This document shows, piece by piece, positions 26,596-34,983 of a stretch of DNA of 64,000 bases (the stretch's first letter is position 1; each line of letters begins with the position of its first letter). Source of the DNA: Hyphomicrobiales bacterium (GTDB taxonomy: Bacteria > Pseudomonadota > Alphaproteobacteria > Rhizobiales > Rhizobiaceae); assembly GCA_900469445.1 (NCBI GenBank), contig UBXM01000006.1, positions 1-64,000 on the forward strand. Direction: 5' to 3'. The notes below the pieces were generated by a model. It ran no database searches. It saw nothing but the letters and a program-made list of their open reading frames with translations, and had not been told where the DNA came from. A program made the translations under genes and the position numbers.

Positions 26596-28077
26596 TCAAG
26601 CTGTCTTCTGTTCGGGGAGATCGGCGTCGGCATCGACCCATTCGGAACCGTCGAGTTCCGGTTTTTCGTAAGCCAGCAGGGCTTCCCAGTGGTAGTCGAT
26701 ATCCTCGATGAACAGGCCGGCGGAAACACCGCGGGCAAGCCATTGCGCGCCCTCGCTGATCGCCGGGATATCGCCGCTGACCTTGCCGAGGCTCATCGTC
26801 GCGCCGTAGTTGAAGCAGTGGATGTTTTTGAGCCAAGGCGCCTTACCCGGCGTCTTTTCGGTGAAGGAAAAATCGTCTTCCAGCCAGGGGAAACGGCCAA
26901 GGCTCGGGTTCGCTTCGTCGGCCGGCGGCGTGATCCGGTCTTCCCAGCAGGCGATCTGATCCTTGTAGGGCTCAAGCTCGCTGCGAGCCAAAGGATCGAC
27001 GGTAAAGCCGGTGCCGAGGATGACGAAATCGGTGCGGAAGATGCGGCCGTTGGTGGTGGTGATGACCACTTCGTCGCCCTCTTCCTTCATCGAGGCAATG
27101 CCGCAATCGAAATGGAAGAACGCATTGGCGTGGCGGCTGACGCGCAGCGTCGAGCCATGCGGGGCCGGGGTCTGCTGCCTGGTCGAATAATCCATCAGGC
27201 GCCAGCGCCATTTCGGATCGATCTTCGGAAAACCGGCGGTGACGCCGTAGGAGCCGATGCCCATCAGCTTGTTGATGGTCGGCATCTTCTTGCGGCGGGC
27301 GAGCAGGCGAACCTCTCCGGCACCGGCTTCCAGCGCTTCCGCTGCATTGTCGACGGCGGAGGCCCCGACGCCGATGACGACGACGCGCTTGCCCTTGAGG
27401 GTGGTGAAGTCGACCTCGTCGGCGGAATGTGCCCAGCTCTTGCCGCGCTGCATGCCCTCGACGAAACCGGGAATTTCGGCAGCACCCAGACCATCGCGGC
27501 CGGTCGCCATGACCAGCTTGCGGGTCAGGATCGGTTCTTCCGCGCCACCGGCGATTTCAAGCTCCAGCAGCCCGTCTTCACGCGGGACGATGCGGGTGAC
27601 ATGAATGCCGTTTTCGACCGGGATGGAGAGCACGTCACGGTACCAGTCGAGATAGTCCATCCACATCGGGCGCGGGATACGGTAAAGCTCCTCCCACTTG
27701 GCAATGCCGAAAAGTGCGGTGTACCAGGCGCGGAAGGTGAGCGAGGCCATGCCGGCGGCCGGGCCGAGCAGGGTCTTCGGCGAGCGCAGGGTTTCCATGC
27801 GGGCGAAGGTTTTCCACGGGCCTTCGCGACCTTTTGGTGCCTTGTCGATGATCCTGACATTGCGGATGCCGACGCGGGACAGCGCGAACCAGCCGACCAG
27901 ACCGCACATGCCACCGCCGATGATCACCACGTCGCTGACCGGTTTGCCATCGACCTTTGCGGGGGCAGGCGACCAGTTGGCGGGCGGATAGTTCAGATAT
28001 TCGAGGTCCTGCGCAACGCGGGCGTTGAGGTCTGAAAGCTTGGGATCGTTGAAACTGCGGATCGGTTCGGGACTCAT
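26596..28077 (-). CDS. Flavin-containing monooxygenase-like FAD/NAD(P)-dependent oxidoreductase
   Basis: About 493 residues. FAD-binding motif VVIIGGGMCGLVG lies near residue 52, a second dinucleotide motif VVVIGVGASAVDNAAEAL (NADPH) near 235, and FVILGTGFTVDP near 350. Overall it resembles FMO/Baeyer-Villiger-type monooxygenases that oxygenate amines, sulfides or ketones. The start at 28077 has AGGACC at good spacing; an upstream ATG at 28110 is in frame and possible. Upstream on the same strand is a polyamine-type ABC transporter; downstream are a DsbA-like isomerase and two CMD proteins. The natural inference is oxidative breakdown of an imported amine-containing compound. The N-terminal 40 residues before the FAD motif are longer than in simple FMOs. 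Confidence 0.85.
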   Translation of the reverse strand: MSPEPIRSFNDPKLSDLNARVAQDLEYLNYPPANWSPAPAKVDGKPVSDVVIIGGGMCGLVGWFALSRVGIRNVRIIDKAPKGREGPWKTFARMETLRSPKTLLGPAAGMASLTFRAWYTALFGIAKWEELYRIPRPMWMDYLDWYRDVLSIPVENGIHVTRIVPREDGLLELEIAGGAEEPILTRKLVMATGRDGLGAAEIPGFVEGMQRGKSWAHSADEVDFTTLKGKRVVVIGVGASAVDNAAEALEAGAGEVRLLARRKKMPTINKLMGIGSYGVTAGFPKIDPKWRWRLMDYSTRQQTPAPHGSTLRVSRHANAFFHFDCGIASMKEEGDEVVITTTNGRIFRTDFVILGTGFTVDPLARSELEPYKDQIACWEDRITPPADEANPSLGRFPWLEDDFSFTEKTPGKAPWLKNIHCFNYGATMSLGKVSGDIPAISEGAQWLARGVSAGLFIEDIDYHWEALLAYEKPELDGSEWVDADADLPEQKTA

Positions 28078-28114
28078 GGGTTCAGGTCCTGTTCGGTTCA
28101 AATCTTCCATGGTT

Positions 28115-28135
28115 CCGGCCGCATGACACGGCCGG
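28115..28135. terminator. Hairpin between ATPase and monooxygenase genes
   Basis: CCGGCCG (28115-28121) pairs perfectly with CGGCCGG (28129-28135). No T-run follows on the minus strand, so this is probably an intercistronic processing or stabilising hairpin rather than a full stop. Confidence 0.4.
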
Positions 28136-28165
28136 GCAAGGTGCCGGGGATACCGGCTGTAATGG

Positions 28166-29236
28166 TCAGTCGGCCAGCACCACGGCGTCGCTTTCGCGCC
28201 AGGTCAGCCACACGTCGTCGCCCGTGACGCGGGACAGCGCCACCGGATCGAGCTGGGCAACCAGCGACTGGCCGTTGGCGAGGCTGACCGTCAGGGACGT
28301 ATGGTCGCCCTTGAATATGCGCTGGGTGATCTGGCCGGAGACGGCAATCGTATTTGCCGGCTTCTCCGAGATGACGGTAATCGCTTCCGGGCGCAGCGCC
28401 GCGGCAACCGTGCTGCCGACGGCCGGGCCATGGCCGTTGAGGTTGGCATGGACTACGCTGCCGTTCCATTCGATCGCGGCGAGCCCGCCATCGACTGCTT
28501 TCAGCTTGCCCTCGATGAAATTCGTCTCGCCGATGAAATTGGCGACGAAGCGGCTGCGTGGCTTGGCGTAAAGCGTATGGGGATCGCCCATCTGCTCGAT
28601 GCGGCCGGCATTCATGACGACGACGACATCCGACATGGTGAGCGCTTCTTCCTGGTCATGAGTGACGAAGATGAAGGTCTTGCCGGTGGTCTTCTGGATC
28701 GATTTCAGCTCGATCTGCATCTGTTGGCGCAGTTTTGCATCGAGCGCGGAAAGCGGCTCGTCGAGCAGAAGCACGTTCGGGTTCGGCGCGAGCGCCCGCA
28801 TCAGCGCGACACGCTGGCGCTGGCCGCCGGAAAGCTGGCCCGGCATGCGCTCGGCAAAATCGGTGAGCTTGACCAGCGACAGAAGCTCCATCGTGCGTTT
28901 GTGGATCGCATCCGACGCCATGCCCTTCAGCTCAAGGCCGAAGGCGACATTGCGGCGGACGTTGAGATGCGGGAAGAGCGCATAGTCCTGGAAAACGATG
29001 TTGACGTTGCGCTTGTTGGGCGGAAGCTGGCTGATCTCCTGGCCGTCAAGGAAGATTTCACCGGATGTCGGCATTTCGAAGCCGCCGAGCATGCGCAGCG
29101 TCGTCGACTTGCCGCAGCCGGACGGGCCGAGCAAGGTGACGAACTGGCCGGGTTCGATGGCGAGGTCCAGATTGTCGACCGCGAGCGAGGAGCCGTAATA
29201 TTTGTTGACGTTACGAAAATGAACAACGGGCTGCAT
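28166..29236 (-). CDS. Spermidine/putrescine-type ABC transporter ATPase (PotA-like)
   Basis: A 356-residue ABC ATPase with a C-terminal TOBE domain (about residues 280-350), the PotA/FbpC class. Walker A is GPSGCGKST (about 38), the Q-loop is VFQDYALFPHLNV, the signature is LSGGQRQR (about 137), Walker B is VLLLDEPLSALD and the switch histidine is in VTHDQEEAL. It energises the two permeases encoded immediately upstream (two-base gap). Substrate class by family: polyamines, or related small organic cations and acids. Confidence 0.92.
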   Translation of the reverse strand: MQPVVHFRNVNKYYGSSLAVDNLDLAIEPGQFVTLLGPSGCGKSTTLRMLGGFEMPTSGEIFLDGQEISQLPPNKRNVNIVFQDYALFPHLNVRRNVAFGLELKGMASDAIHKRTMELLSLVKLTDFAERMPGQLSGGQRQRVALMRALAPNPNVLLLDEPLSALDAKLRQQMQIELKSIQKTTGKTFIFVTHDQEEALTMSDVVVVMNAGRIEQMGDPHTLYAKPRSRFVANFIGETNFIEGKLKAVDGGLAAIEWNGSVVHANLNGHGPAVGSTVAAALRPEAITVISEKPANTIAVSGQITQRIFKGDHTSLTVSLANGQSLVAQLDPVALSRVTGDDVWLTWRESDAVVLAD

Positions 29237-29238
29237 GG

Positions 29239-30033
29239 CTATCGGGTCCTCGAACGGCGGGTGAGATGTTCGGCGTAGAGCCCGATGGCTGCGGTCACGA
29301 TCAGCACGAGGGTCGCCATGGCGTTGATTTCGGGTGACATGCCGCCCTGCACCTTGGCAAAGATCAGCATGGGAAGGGTGGTCTGGTAACCGCCCAGGAA
29401 GAAGGTGCGGACGAAATCGTCGATACTGGTCAGCACGCAGAAGACCATGCCGCCTGCAAGCGCCGGAGCGAGATAAGGCAGCGTCACGCGCATGAAGGCG
29501 ACGAAACTGTCGGCACCGAGATCACGCGCCGCATCGACGAGATTGTTCGGCATCGACCGCAGCCGCGTCAGCACCATGATGACGACGAAGGGCACGGCAT
29601 GCACGGTATGGCCGAGAATGATCGCGCCGGTGCCGGTCGGGATATCCAGAACGCGGATGAAGATACGCATCGAGATGGCGTTGATCAGGCCCGGCACGAC
29701 GGCCGGAAGACAGGCGAGCGCGAAGATGACGGAGCGGGCAATCATGCCTTCGGTGGAGATCAGAAGCGCGATCCACACGCCGACGATCGTCGCAAATAGC
29801 GTCGTCATCAGGGCGATGAAGATCGAATAGAGGCAGGCCTCAAGGAATTGCCGGTCCTGAAGAACCTGCGCATACCATTTGAGCGTCCACTTATCGATCG
29901 GGAAGGCGACGAAATTGGCGTCCTTGAAGGAGATCGCCATCATCAGTGCCAAAGGCAGAAGCAGGTAGATCACGAAGAGCCAGTAGGAGGCCTGCAGCGC
30001 GGTCTTGGGAATATCTGAGAAATAGGAGCGCAT
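29239..30033 (-). CDS. Polyamine-type ABC transporter permease (PotC-like)
   Basis: A 264-residue inner-membrane permease with six predicted membrane segments. The N-terminal segment YWLFVIYLLLPLALMMAISF and the EAA loop NNLVDAARDLGADSFVAFMRVTLPYLAPAL (about 165-195) are of PotC type. It forms a heterodimer with the PotB-like protein encoded 11 bases upstream. Family placement is firm; substrate is inferred only from the class and the neighbouring monooxygenase. Confidence 0.9.
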   Translation of the reverse strand: MRSYFSDIPKTALQASYWLFVIYLLLPLALMMAISFKDANFVAFPIDKWTLKWYAQVLQDRQFLEACLYSIFIALMTTLFATIVGVWIALLISTEGMIARSVIFALACLPAVVPGLINAISMRIFIRVLDIPTGTGAIILGHTVHAVPFVVIMVLTRLRSMPNNLVDAARDLGADSFVAFMRVTLPYLAPALAGGMVFCVLTSIDDFVRTFFLGGYQTTLPMLIFAKVQGGMSPEINAMATLVLIVTAAIGLYAEHLTRRSRTR

Positions 30034-30044
30034 GGGTCAGATCC

Positions 30045-31028
30045 TCACATCAGCTTGACGGAACGGCCGCCGACGACACGCATGAACAGACCGACGGTCG
30101 ACAGCGAGACGGCAAGCATCAGCATGGAGAAGGCGGCGCCTTCCGGCCATTTGTCGCTCGACCCGTGGAACAGGCTGGCGATGATTTCCGGAAAGATCGT
30201 CGAGTTCGGCCCGCCGAGCAGAAGCGGGGCGGCGAAAACACCGATCGAGGTGAGATAAACGAGGCTGCAGCCGGAGATGATGCCGTCCTTCGACAGGGGC
30301 AGGATAACACGGCGGAAACGCTGCCATGGTCCCGCGCCGAGATCGGCTGCGGCATCGACCAGCGAGGTCGGGATCTTCTCAATCGCCGAATAAAGCGGCA
30401 GCAGCATGAACAGCGAGATCAGATAGATGACGCCGAAGCTCAGCGAGAAATAATTGTAGAGCAGGATGATCGGCCGGTCGATCAGGCCGATCTCGCGCAG
30501 GAAGACGTTGACCGCGCCGCGATTGGCCAGGAACATGATGACCGAAAAGGTGCGGATCAGCTCGCCGGCCCAAAACGGCGTCAGAAGCAGAAGCAAGGCA
30601 CGTGTCCGGTTTTCTGGCTTCACCACCTTGGCGACGTAATAGGCGACCGGATAAACGACGATCAGTGTCGTGGCGGTGACGCAGACGGCAAAGATGATGC
30701 TGCGCAGGAAGGGCATGAAATAGAGCGGCTCGCGGAAAAAGAGCCGGTAATTGTCGAGCGTGTAGACCGCGCCTTCCGCAGAGGGCGGATAATTGTCCAT
30801 CACGCTGATACGCGCCATCTGGTAGATCGGACCGATATGCAGGCCGATGATCCAGATGAGCGGGATCGCCAGAAGAAGCCCGAGGCGCGCCATACGGCTA
30901 TTGGCGACAAGGCCGATCGTTGCGGCGTAAAGCGGCGAATTCACCAGCTTGCCGATCCATCCGGCATAGGACGGGCCGGCTCTCTGAGACGCTTTCGCGG
31001 TCTCGGTCATGCTACTGTCGACCATCAT
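30045..31028 (-). CDS. Polyamine-type ABC transporter permease (PotB-like)
   Basis: A 327-residue permease of the PotB class with about six to eight hydrophobic segments. The EAA loop SLVDAAADLGAGPWQRFRRVILPLSKDGI sits around residues 225-255. The first 50 residues form an unusually long hydrophilic leader before helix 1 (LGLLLAIPLIWIIGLHIGPIYQM). Tandem ATGs open the frame at 31028 and 31025 with GGGAA upstream; a later ATG at codon 7 is possible. It follows the binding-protein gene across a 91-base gap containing a strong hairpin. Confidence 0.9.
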   Translation of the reverse strand: MMVDSSMTETAKASQRAGPSYAGWIGKLVNSPLYAATIGLVANSRMARLGLLLAIPLIWIIGLHIGPIYQMARISVMDNYPPSAEGAVYTLDNYRLFFREPLYFMPFLRSIIFAVCVTATTLIVVYPVAYYVAKVVKPENRTRALLLLLTPFWAGELIRTFSVIMFLANRGAVNVFLREIGLIDRPIILLYNYFSLSFGVIYLISLFMLLPLYSAIEKIPTSLVDAAADLGAGPWQRFRRVILPLSKDGIISGCSLVYLTSIGVFAAPLLLGGPNSTIFPEIIASLFHGSSDKWPEGAAFSMLMLAVSLSTVGLFMRVVGGRSVKLM

Positions 31029-31071
31029 TTCGTTCCCATTCGTCTTTTTGCTTTTGACTGCAGTTCCGGGC

Positions 31072-31097
31072 GGCCGGTCCCTGTTGCGGGACCGGCC
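31072..31097. terminator. Intercistronic hairpin after binding-protein gene
   Basis: Perfect 10-bp stem GGCCGGTCCC (31072-31081) / GGGACCGGCC (31088-31097), loop TGTTGC, 22 bases past the stop of the binding protein. On the minus strand no T-run follows directly, so attenuation or mRNA protection is more likely than full termination. Confidence 0.6.
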
Positions 31098-31119
31098 TTC
31101 GGTATTACGGATGGGCGGA

Positions 31120-32220
31120 TCAGCCTGCCTTCACTTCGGCAGTTGCCTTGTCGATCATGTCGTTCTTCATCTTGCGGTTCTTCGAGCTGAAGAACTGGAT
31201 GCGCTGCATCTGCTCGTCCGGAAGCGTCATGGCGGCGCGTTCCTTTTCGTCCAGCACCGTGTCGACACCGGCAAAGGCCGAGGCAAAACCGGACTGGCGG
31301 GTCATCGCCGCGCCGATTTCCGGCGACGCCATGATCGCGTTGAGGAACGTGTAGGCGGCTTCCGCATTCGGCGCGTTGTTGACGACGTTGAACGAATAGA
31401 GGAAGCCGTAGGTGCCTTCCTTCGGGATGGACAGCTCGATCGGGTGGCCGTCCATGATCAGCTTGGCGGCCGGGCCGGACCAGGCCTGCGCCACATAGAT
31501 GTCCTCGTTGACGAACATCTGCTGCACTTCGGAGCCGGCATCGTAATATTTGCGGACCTGGCCCTTTTGCGCAATCAGGTAGTCGCGGGCCTTGTTGGTG
31601 GCTTCCTGGGCAATCGCATCCTTGCCTTCATAGGTGACGTAGTCGCCGTCGCTACCCTGATAGCGCATGACGATCGAGAGGAAGTCGGAGACGATGTAGG
31701 AAGTCAGCTCCTTGTATTCCTCGTCGAACATGATTTCCCAGCTGTCGGACGCCTTGGTGTAATCCGTGTTGCGCACGAGGCCTTCAAAACCGGCGAGAAG
31801 CGGCACGCCATAGGTCTTGCCGTCGATGGTCAGCTGCGGCGCGCCGGCATAGGCCGGCGCAAGCTTGTTCCAGTTGCCGATCCGGCCCGTGTCGAGCGGC
31901 GAAAGCAAGTTGGAGGTGATGAACTGCGACAGGCGGTGGCCGGTAACGGTGACGATATCGGTGGACGGCGCATTGCCTTCGGCGGCCAGCAGATTGTACT
32001 GCTTGCCCTGGTCGTCGGTGAGGCGGATGCGGACTTCGATGCCGGTGTCCTTCTGGAACTGGTCGATGAAGGACTGAGGCACGAACTTGTCGTAGGTGGT
32101 GATGTTGACCACCTTGCTCTGCGCCATGGCGGGGCGGACGATCGAGGGGGCGGCCAGGATGCCGGTCCCAGCGGCCAGCATCTTGAGCGTCGAACGGCGT
32201 GTCTGTGTGAAGTCTCGCAT
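31120..32220 (-). CDS. Polyamine-type extracellular solute-binding protein (PotD-like)
   Basis: A 366-residue periplasmic binding protein of the spermidine/putrescine class (SBP_bac_8 type). The N-terminus TQTRRSTLKMLAAGTGILAAPS carries a twin-arginine stretch before the hydrophobic core, so export by the Tat route is likely; cleavage is expected after AMAQ. Mature motifs include VNITTYDKFVPQSFIDQFQKDTGIEVR. It is the first gene of the minus-strand cluster binding protein, PotB, PotC, PotA, monooxygenase, DsbA-like, two CMD proteins. A good promoter was not singled out in the 60 bases before it. Confidence 0.88.
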   Translation of the reverse strand: MRDFTQTRRSTLKMLAAGTGILAAPSIVRPAMAQSKVVNITTYDKFVPQSFIDQFQKDTGIEVRIRLTDDQGKQYNLLAAEGNAPSTDIVTVTGHRLSQFITSNLLSPLDTGRIGNWNKLAPAYAGAPQLTIDGKTYGVPLLAGFEGLVRNTDYTKASDSWEIMFDEEYKELTSYIVSDFLSIVMRYQGSDGDYVTYEGKDAIAQEATNKARDYLIAQKGQVRKYYDAGSEVQQMFVNEDIYVAQAWSGPAAKLIMDGHPIELSIPKEGTYGFLYSFNVVNNAPNAEAAYTFLNAIMASPEIGAAMTRQSGFASAFAGVDTVLDEKERAAMTLPDEQMQRIQFFSSKNRKMKNDMIDKATAEVKAG

Positions 32221-32280
32221 GTCAGTCTCCTTATTGTCCTGTCCGGGTTCCCCTAGGCATTGCAGACTTCACACCCCCAG

Positions 32281-33021
32281 CTAGTGTATCGGCGCTGCCA
32301 GCCCTGTCTCCGCCTTGGCCGTTCTGGCCGCCGCAAGTGATATGTCGACCGCCGCATCCGCATGCAGCAGGGTCGAATCGAATGTCGGAATGTCGAAATC
32401 CTCGGCGCTCACCAAAAGCCCGATTTCCGTGCAGCCGAGAATGACGCTGTCGGCGCCCGCCGCCTTGCCCTTCTCGACGATATCCAGATAACGCTGATGC
32501 GAGGCGCTCTTGACGACGCCGCAGCAGAGTTCGGAAAAGATGATGTCGTGCACGTCCTGCCGGTCTTCCGCATCGGGAACCAGAACCGTCAGGCCGAACT
32601 TGTCTTCCACCCGGCGACGGTAGAAATCCTGTTCCATCGTGTAGCGGGTGGCGAGCAGCAACGGACGCCTGCATCCGGCAGCCGTGACGGCCTCTCCGGT
32701 CACGTCGGCAATATGAAGCAGAGGCACGTCCACCGAGCTTTGCACGTCGTCCGCCAGACGGTGCATCGTGTTGGTGCAGATCAGGATCATGTCTGCGCCC
32801 GCCTGTTCCAGATCTCTCGCCACCTTGCTCAATTCGCCTGCCGCCTGTTCCCAGGCCCCCAGTTTTTGAAGGGTTACGATATCCTGAAAATTGACAGAGC
32901 GCATTACCACATCTGCGGAATTCAGCCCTCCAAGTCGCTCGCGAACCTGCTCGTTGACGCGGCGGTAATAAACCGCCGTGCTTTCCCAGCTCATGCCGCC
33001 GATCAGACCAATCCTTTTCAT
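32281..33021 (-). CDS. Aspartate/glutamate racemase family protein
   Basis: A 246-residue Asp/Glu racemase-superfamily enzyme with both catalytic cysteines: ILICTNTMH (about residue 80) and VILGCTEIGLL (about 190). The N-terminus KRIGLIGGMSWESTAVYYR is the standard start, so ATG 33021 was chosen over the ATG four codons upstream; GGTGGAAAG precedes it. Such cofactor-independent enzymes interconvert L- and D-aspartate or glutamate, or act on hydantoins. It is divergent from an Lrp regulator and an octopine-dehydrogenase-family enzyme. The stop of this gene and the start of the binding-protein gene are 60 bases apart, so read-through into the polyamine-type cluster is possible. Confidence 0.9.
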   Translation of the reverse strand: MKRIGLIGGMSWESTAVYYRRVNEQVRERLGGLNSADVVMRSVNFQDIVTLQKLGAWEQAAGELSKVARDLEQAGADMILICTNTMHRLADDVQSSVDVPLLHIADVTGEAVTAAGCRRPLLLATRYTMEQDFYRRRVEDKFGLTVLVPDAEDRQDVHDIIFSELCCGVVKSASHQRYLDIVEKGKAAGADSVILGCTEIGLLVSAEDFDIPTFDSTLLHADAAVDISLAAARTAKAETGLAAPIH

Positions 33022-33122
33022 CTTTCCACCCATACGGTTGTTGTGTTTGGAAAGAGGGTAGACAAACGGGCATGAAGACGGATTGCTTTTTTTGACGATG
33101 ATCAGATTATTGTTGCAATATG

Positions 33123-33182
33123 ATCCTATCAGATCGCCTATTCGATAGGATGATTTGACAGAATTTCTCGATGGTTTAAATT
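33123..33182 (+). promoter_or_regulatory. Lrp gene promoter with inverted repeat
   Basis: Perfect -35 TTGACA (33155-33160), 16-bp spacer, -10 TAAATT (33177-33182). Just upstream lies an 8-bp inverted repeat ATCCTATC (33123-33130) / GATAGGAT (33144-33151), with an overlapping CCTAT-TCG-ATAGG palindrome, a likely Lrp-family operator. The remaining 33022-33356 gap holds a roughly 170-base leader with no trusted gene. Confidence 0.55.
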
Positions 33183-33356
33183 TTGATCATCGCTGCACGG
33201 ATTTTGGGCGGATATGCGTCCGCCAGGAGGGTGGGGTGAGCGCAAATTATCGCTACCGCCGGTCCGGCGCGAACAACCATTCTTTATTGCTGCCGCGTTC
33301 GAGAGAAAAATGTCCCACGCCGAAGTGTCAAAGCGCAATTTTATCCCGGAGCCGTC

Positions 33357-33818
33357 ATGTTTGACCAAATAGACCGGAAGATCATCGAGATCCTTCAGCA
33401 GAATGCCGAAAAGTCGGTGGTCGAGATCGCCGAGGAAGTGGGTCTGTCGCATACGCCGTGCTGGCGCCGGATCAAGCGGATGGAGGATATCGGCCTGATC
33501 CGCTCGAAGGTGGCGCTGATCGACAGGCGCATGGCAAATGTGCCGATGACGATCTTCATCTCCGTCAAGGTGCCGCGCCACACGACCAACTGGCTCGATG
33601 ATTTCCGCAAGGAGATCAAGGAGATCCCCGAGATACTTGAGGCCTATCGGCTGACCGGTGACGCCGATTATCTGCTGCGTGTCGTGGTGCCGGATATCGA
33701 TGTCTACGACCAGGTCTACAAGAACCTGATCAGCCGGCTGGAATTCTCTGACCTGAGCTCTTCCATCGCCATGGAGGAAATGAAGTTTACAACGGCGCTT
33801 CCGACCAAATACATGTAA
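33357..33818 (+). CDS. Lrp/AsnC-family transcriptional regulator
   Basis: A 153-residue Lrp/AsnC regulator: N-terminal helix-turn-helix (about 3-60; DRKIIEILQQNAEKSVVEIAEEVGLSHTPCWRRIKRMED) and C-terminal RAM/AsnC ligand domain (about 70-150) with ILEAYRLTGDADYLLRVVVPD. Full length for the family, with an unusually close fit to local amino-acid-responsive regulators. It precedes the octopine-dehydrogenase-family gene by 46 bases in the same direction and diverges from the Asp/Glu racemase gene, so it probably controls both in response to an amino acid or opine. GAG-type ribosome-binding site CCGGAGCC lies upstream. Confidence 0.92.
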   Translation: MFDQIDRKIIEILQQNAEKSVVEIAEEVGLSHTPCWRRIKRMEDIGLIRSKVALIDRRMANVPMTIFISVKVPRHTTNWLDDFRKEIKEIPEILEAYRLTGDADYLLRVVVPDIDVYDQVYKNLISRLEFSDLSSSIAMEEMKFTTALPTKYM

Positions 33819-33864
33819 CGCCACCCCTGCGTTTAAAAATCGTCTCAATCATCAAGGAGAAACC

Positions 33865-34938
33865 ATGCGCGTCAGTATCCTCGGAGCCGGATCGATCGCA
33901 TTTGGAATGGCCGCCTATCTCGCGAAGGAAGGCCATGATCCCATGCTCTGGTCGCCATCGGGAAGAAGCACCAAGGCGCTGGCTGATGGTGCCGAGCTGA
34001 CCGCGAATGGAGCCTTCGAATTCTCCGGCCGGGTGCGGATCGCCAGGGATTGTGAGGAAGCGGTGACCTCGGCCGAGGTGATCGTCGTCGCGCTTCCGGG
34101 TTATGGTCACAAGGCCGCTTTCGATGCAGCCTTGCCGCATCTGAAGCCGGGCCAGCCGGTGATCATCTCCTCGCATTGCTCGTTTGGCGCGCTCTACCTG
34201 TCGAAAGGTCTGGCCGCGCGTGGCGTGAAACTGCCGATCAGCGTCTGGGGCACCACGCTTCTCACCGGCCGCCTGCAGCCGGACATGACGACGGTCAAGG
34301 TCAACACGGTTCGGCAGAAGGTGGATATCGCAACCCTGCCGAAATCCGAGATCGATGCCGGCCATGCGCTCTGCACGGAGCTTTTCGGCGATCGTTTCGT
34401 CAAGCGTGACGGGGTGATGGCGATTTCGCTGAGCAACCTCAATCCGCAGAACCATCTCGGCATTGCACTCCTCAACCTGACGCGCATGGAAAAGGGCGAG
34501 ACCTGGGGACAGGGCGACAACATCACCCCGACCGTCGGCCGTGTCATCGAAACGCTCGACGAGGAACGCCTTGCGATTGCCGCCACGCTCGGCCTTTCGG
34601 TGCGCACCGTGCGCGAACATTTTTCGCTGTCCTTCCATGTGCCGATGGGAACCGTATCGGAGATGAACCAGCAGATGCATGCGGAAGGCCGCGGCGGTTT
34701 CGGCCCGACGACGGTCGACAGCCGTTATATCTATGAGGACGTTCCCTTCGGCCTCGTGCCGACCTCGCTGCTCGGCCGTCTCGCCGGCAAGCCGACGATG
34801 TTGCATGATGCGGGCATTGCCATGATGTCGGCGGCAACCGGCCATGATCTGCCGGGACAGAACGATCTTCTCCCGGCGCTCGGCATCGATGCCCTGACGA
34901 TCGATCAGGTCGCAAAACTGTGCGACGAGGGATATTGA
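33865..34938 (+). CDS. Octopine/nopaline dehydrogenase-family oxidoreductase
   Basis: A 357-residue NAD(P)-dependent enzyme of the opine dehydrogenase class. The Rossmann fold starts ILGAGSIAFGMAAYL at residue 4; the C-terminal domain has the family stretches SLSNLNPQNHLGIALLNLTRM (about 188) and DSRYIYEDVPFGLVPTSLLG (about 289), in which His and Asp residues form the active site. Such enzymes reductively condense an amino acid with a 2-oxo acid, or run in reverse to open opines. AAGGAGAAACC precedes the ATG. Co-transcription with the Lrp regulator and proximity to opine-class ABC transporters suggest a catabolic direction, but synthesis cannot be excluded. Confidence 0.88.
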   Translation: MRVSILGAGSIAFGMAAYLAKEGHDPMLWSPSGRSTKALADGAELTANGAFEFSGRVRIARDCEEAVTSAEVIVVALPGYGHKAAFDAALPHLKPGQPVIISSHCSFGALYLSKGLAARGVKLPISVWGTTLLTGRLQPDMTTVKVNTVRQKVDIATLPKSEIDAGHALCTELFGDRFVKRDGVMAISLSNLNPQNHLGIALLNLTRMEKGETWGQGDNITPTVGRVIETLDEERLAIAATLGLSVRTVREHFSLSFHVPMGTVSEMNQQMHAEGRGGFGPTTVDSRYIYEDVPFGLVPTSLLGRLAGKPTMLHDAGIAMMSAATGHDLPGQNDLLPALGIDALTIDQVAKLCDEGY

Positions 34939-34952
34939 GTAATCGCGGATCA

Positions 34953-34976
34953 GCCGGACCGACAGATCGGTCCGGC
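34953..34976. terminator. Hairpin between convergent genes
   Basis: Perfect 9-bp stem GCCGGACCG (34953-34961) / CGGTCCGGC (34968-34976), loop ACAGAT, between the opine-dehydrogenase-like gene and the convergent GntR gene. The T-tail is weak on both strands. Confidence 0.55.
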
Positions 34977-34983
34977 CTTCATG

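Noticed and set aside
33310-33372. Possible 20-codon upstream ORF overlapping the Lrp start
   Set aside because: It has a start and a weak purine-rich site, but nothing in its sequence suggests a regulatory leader peptide; kept only as a curiosity.
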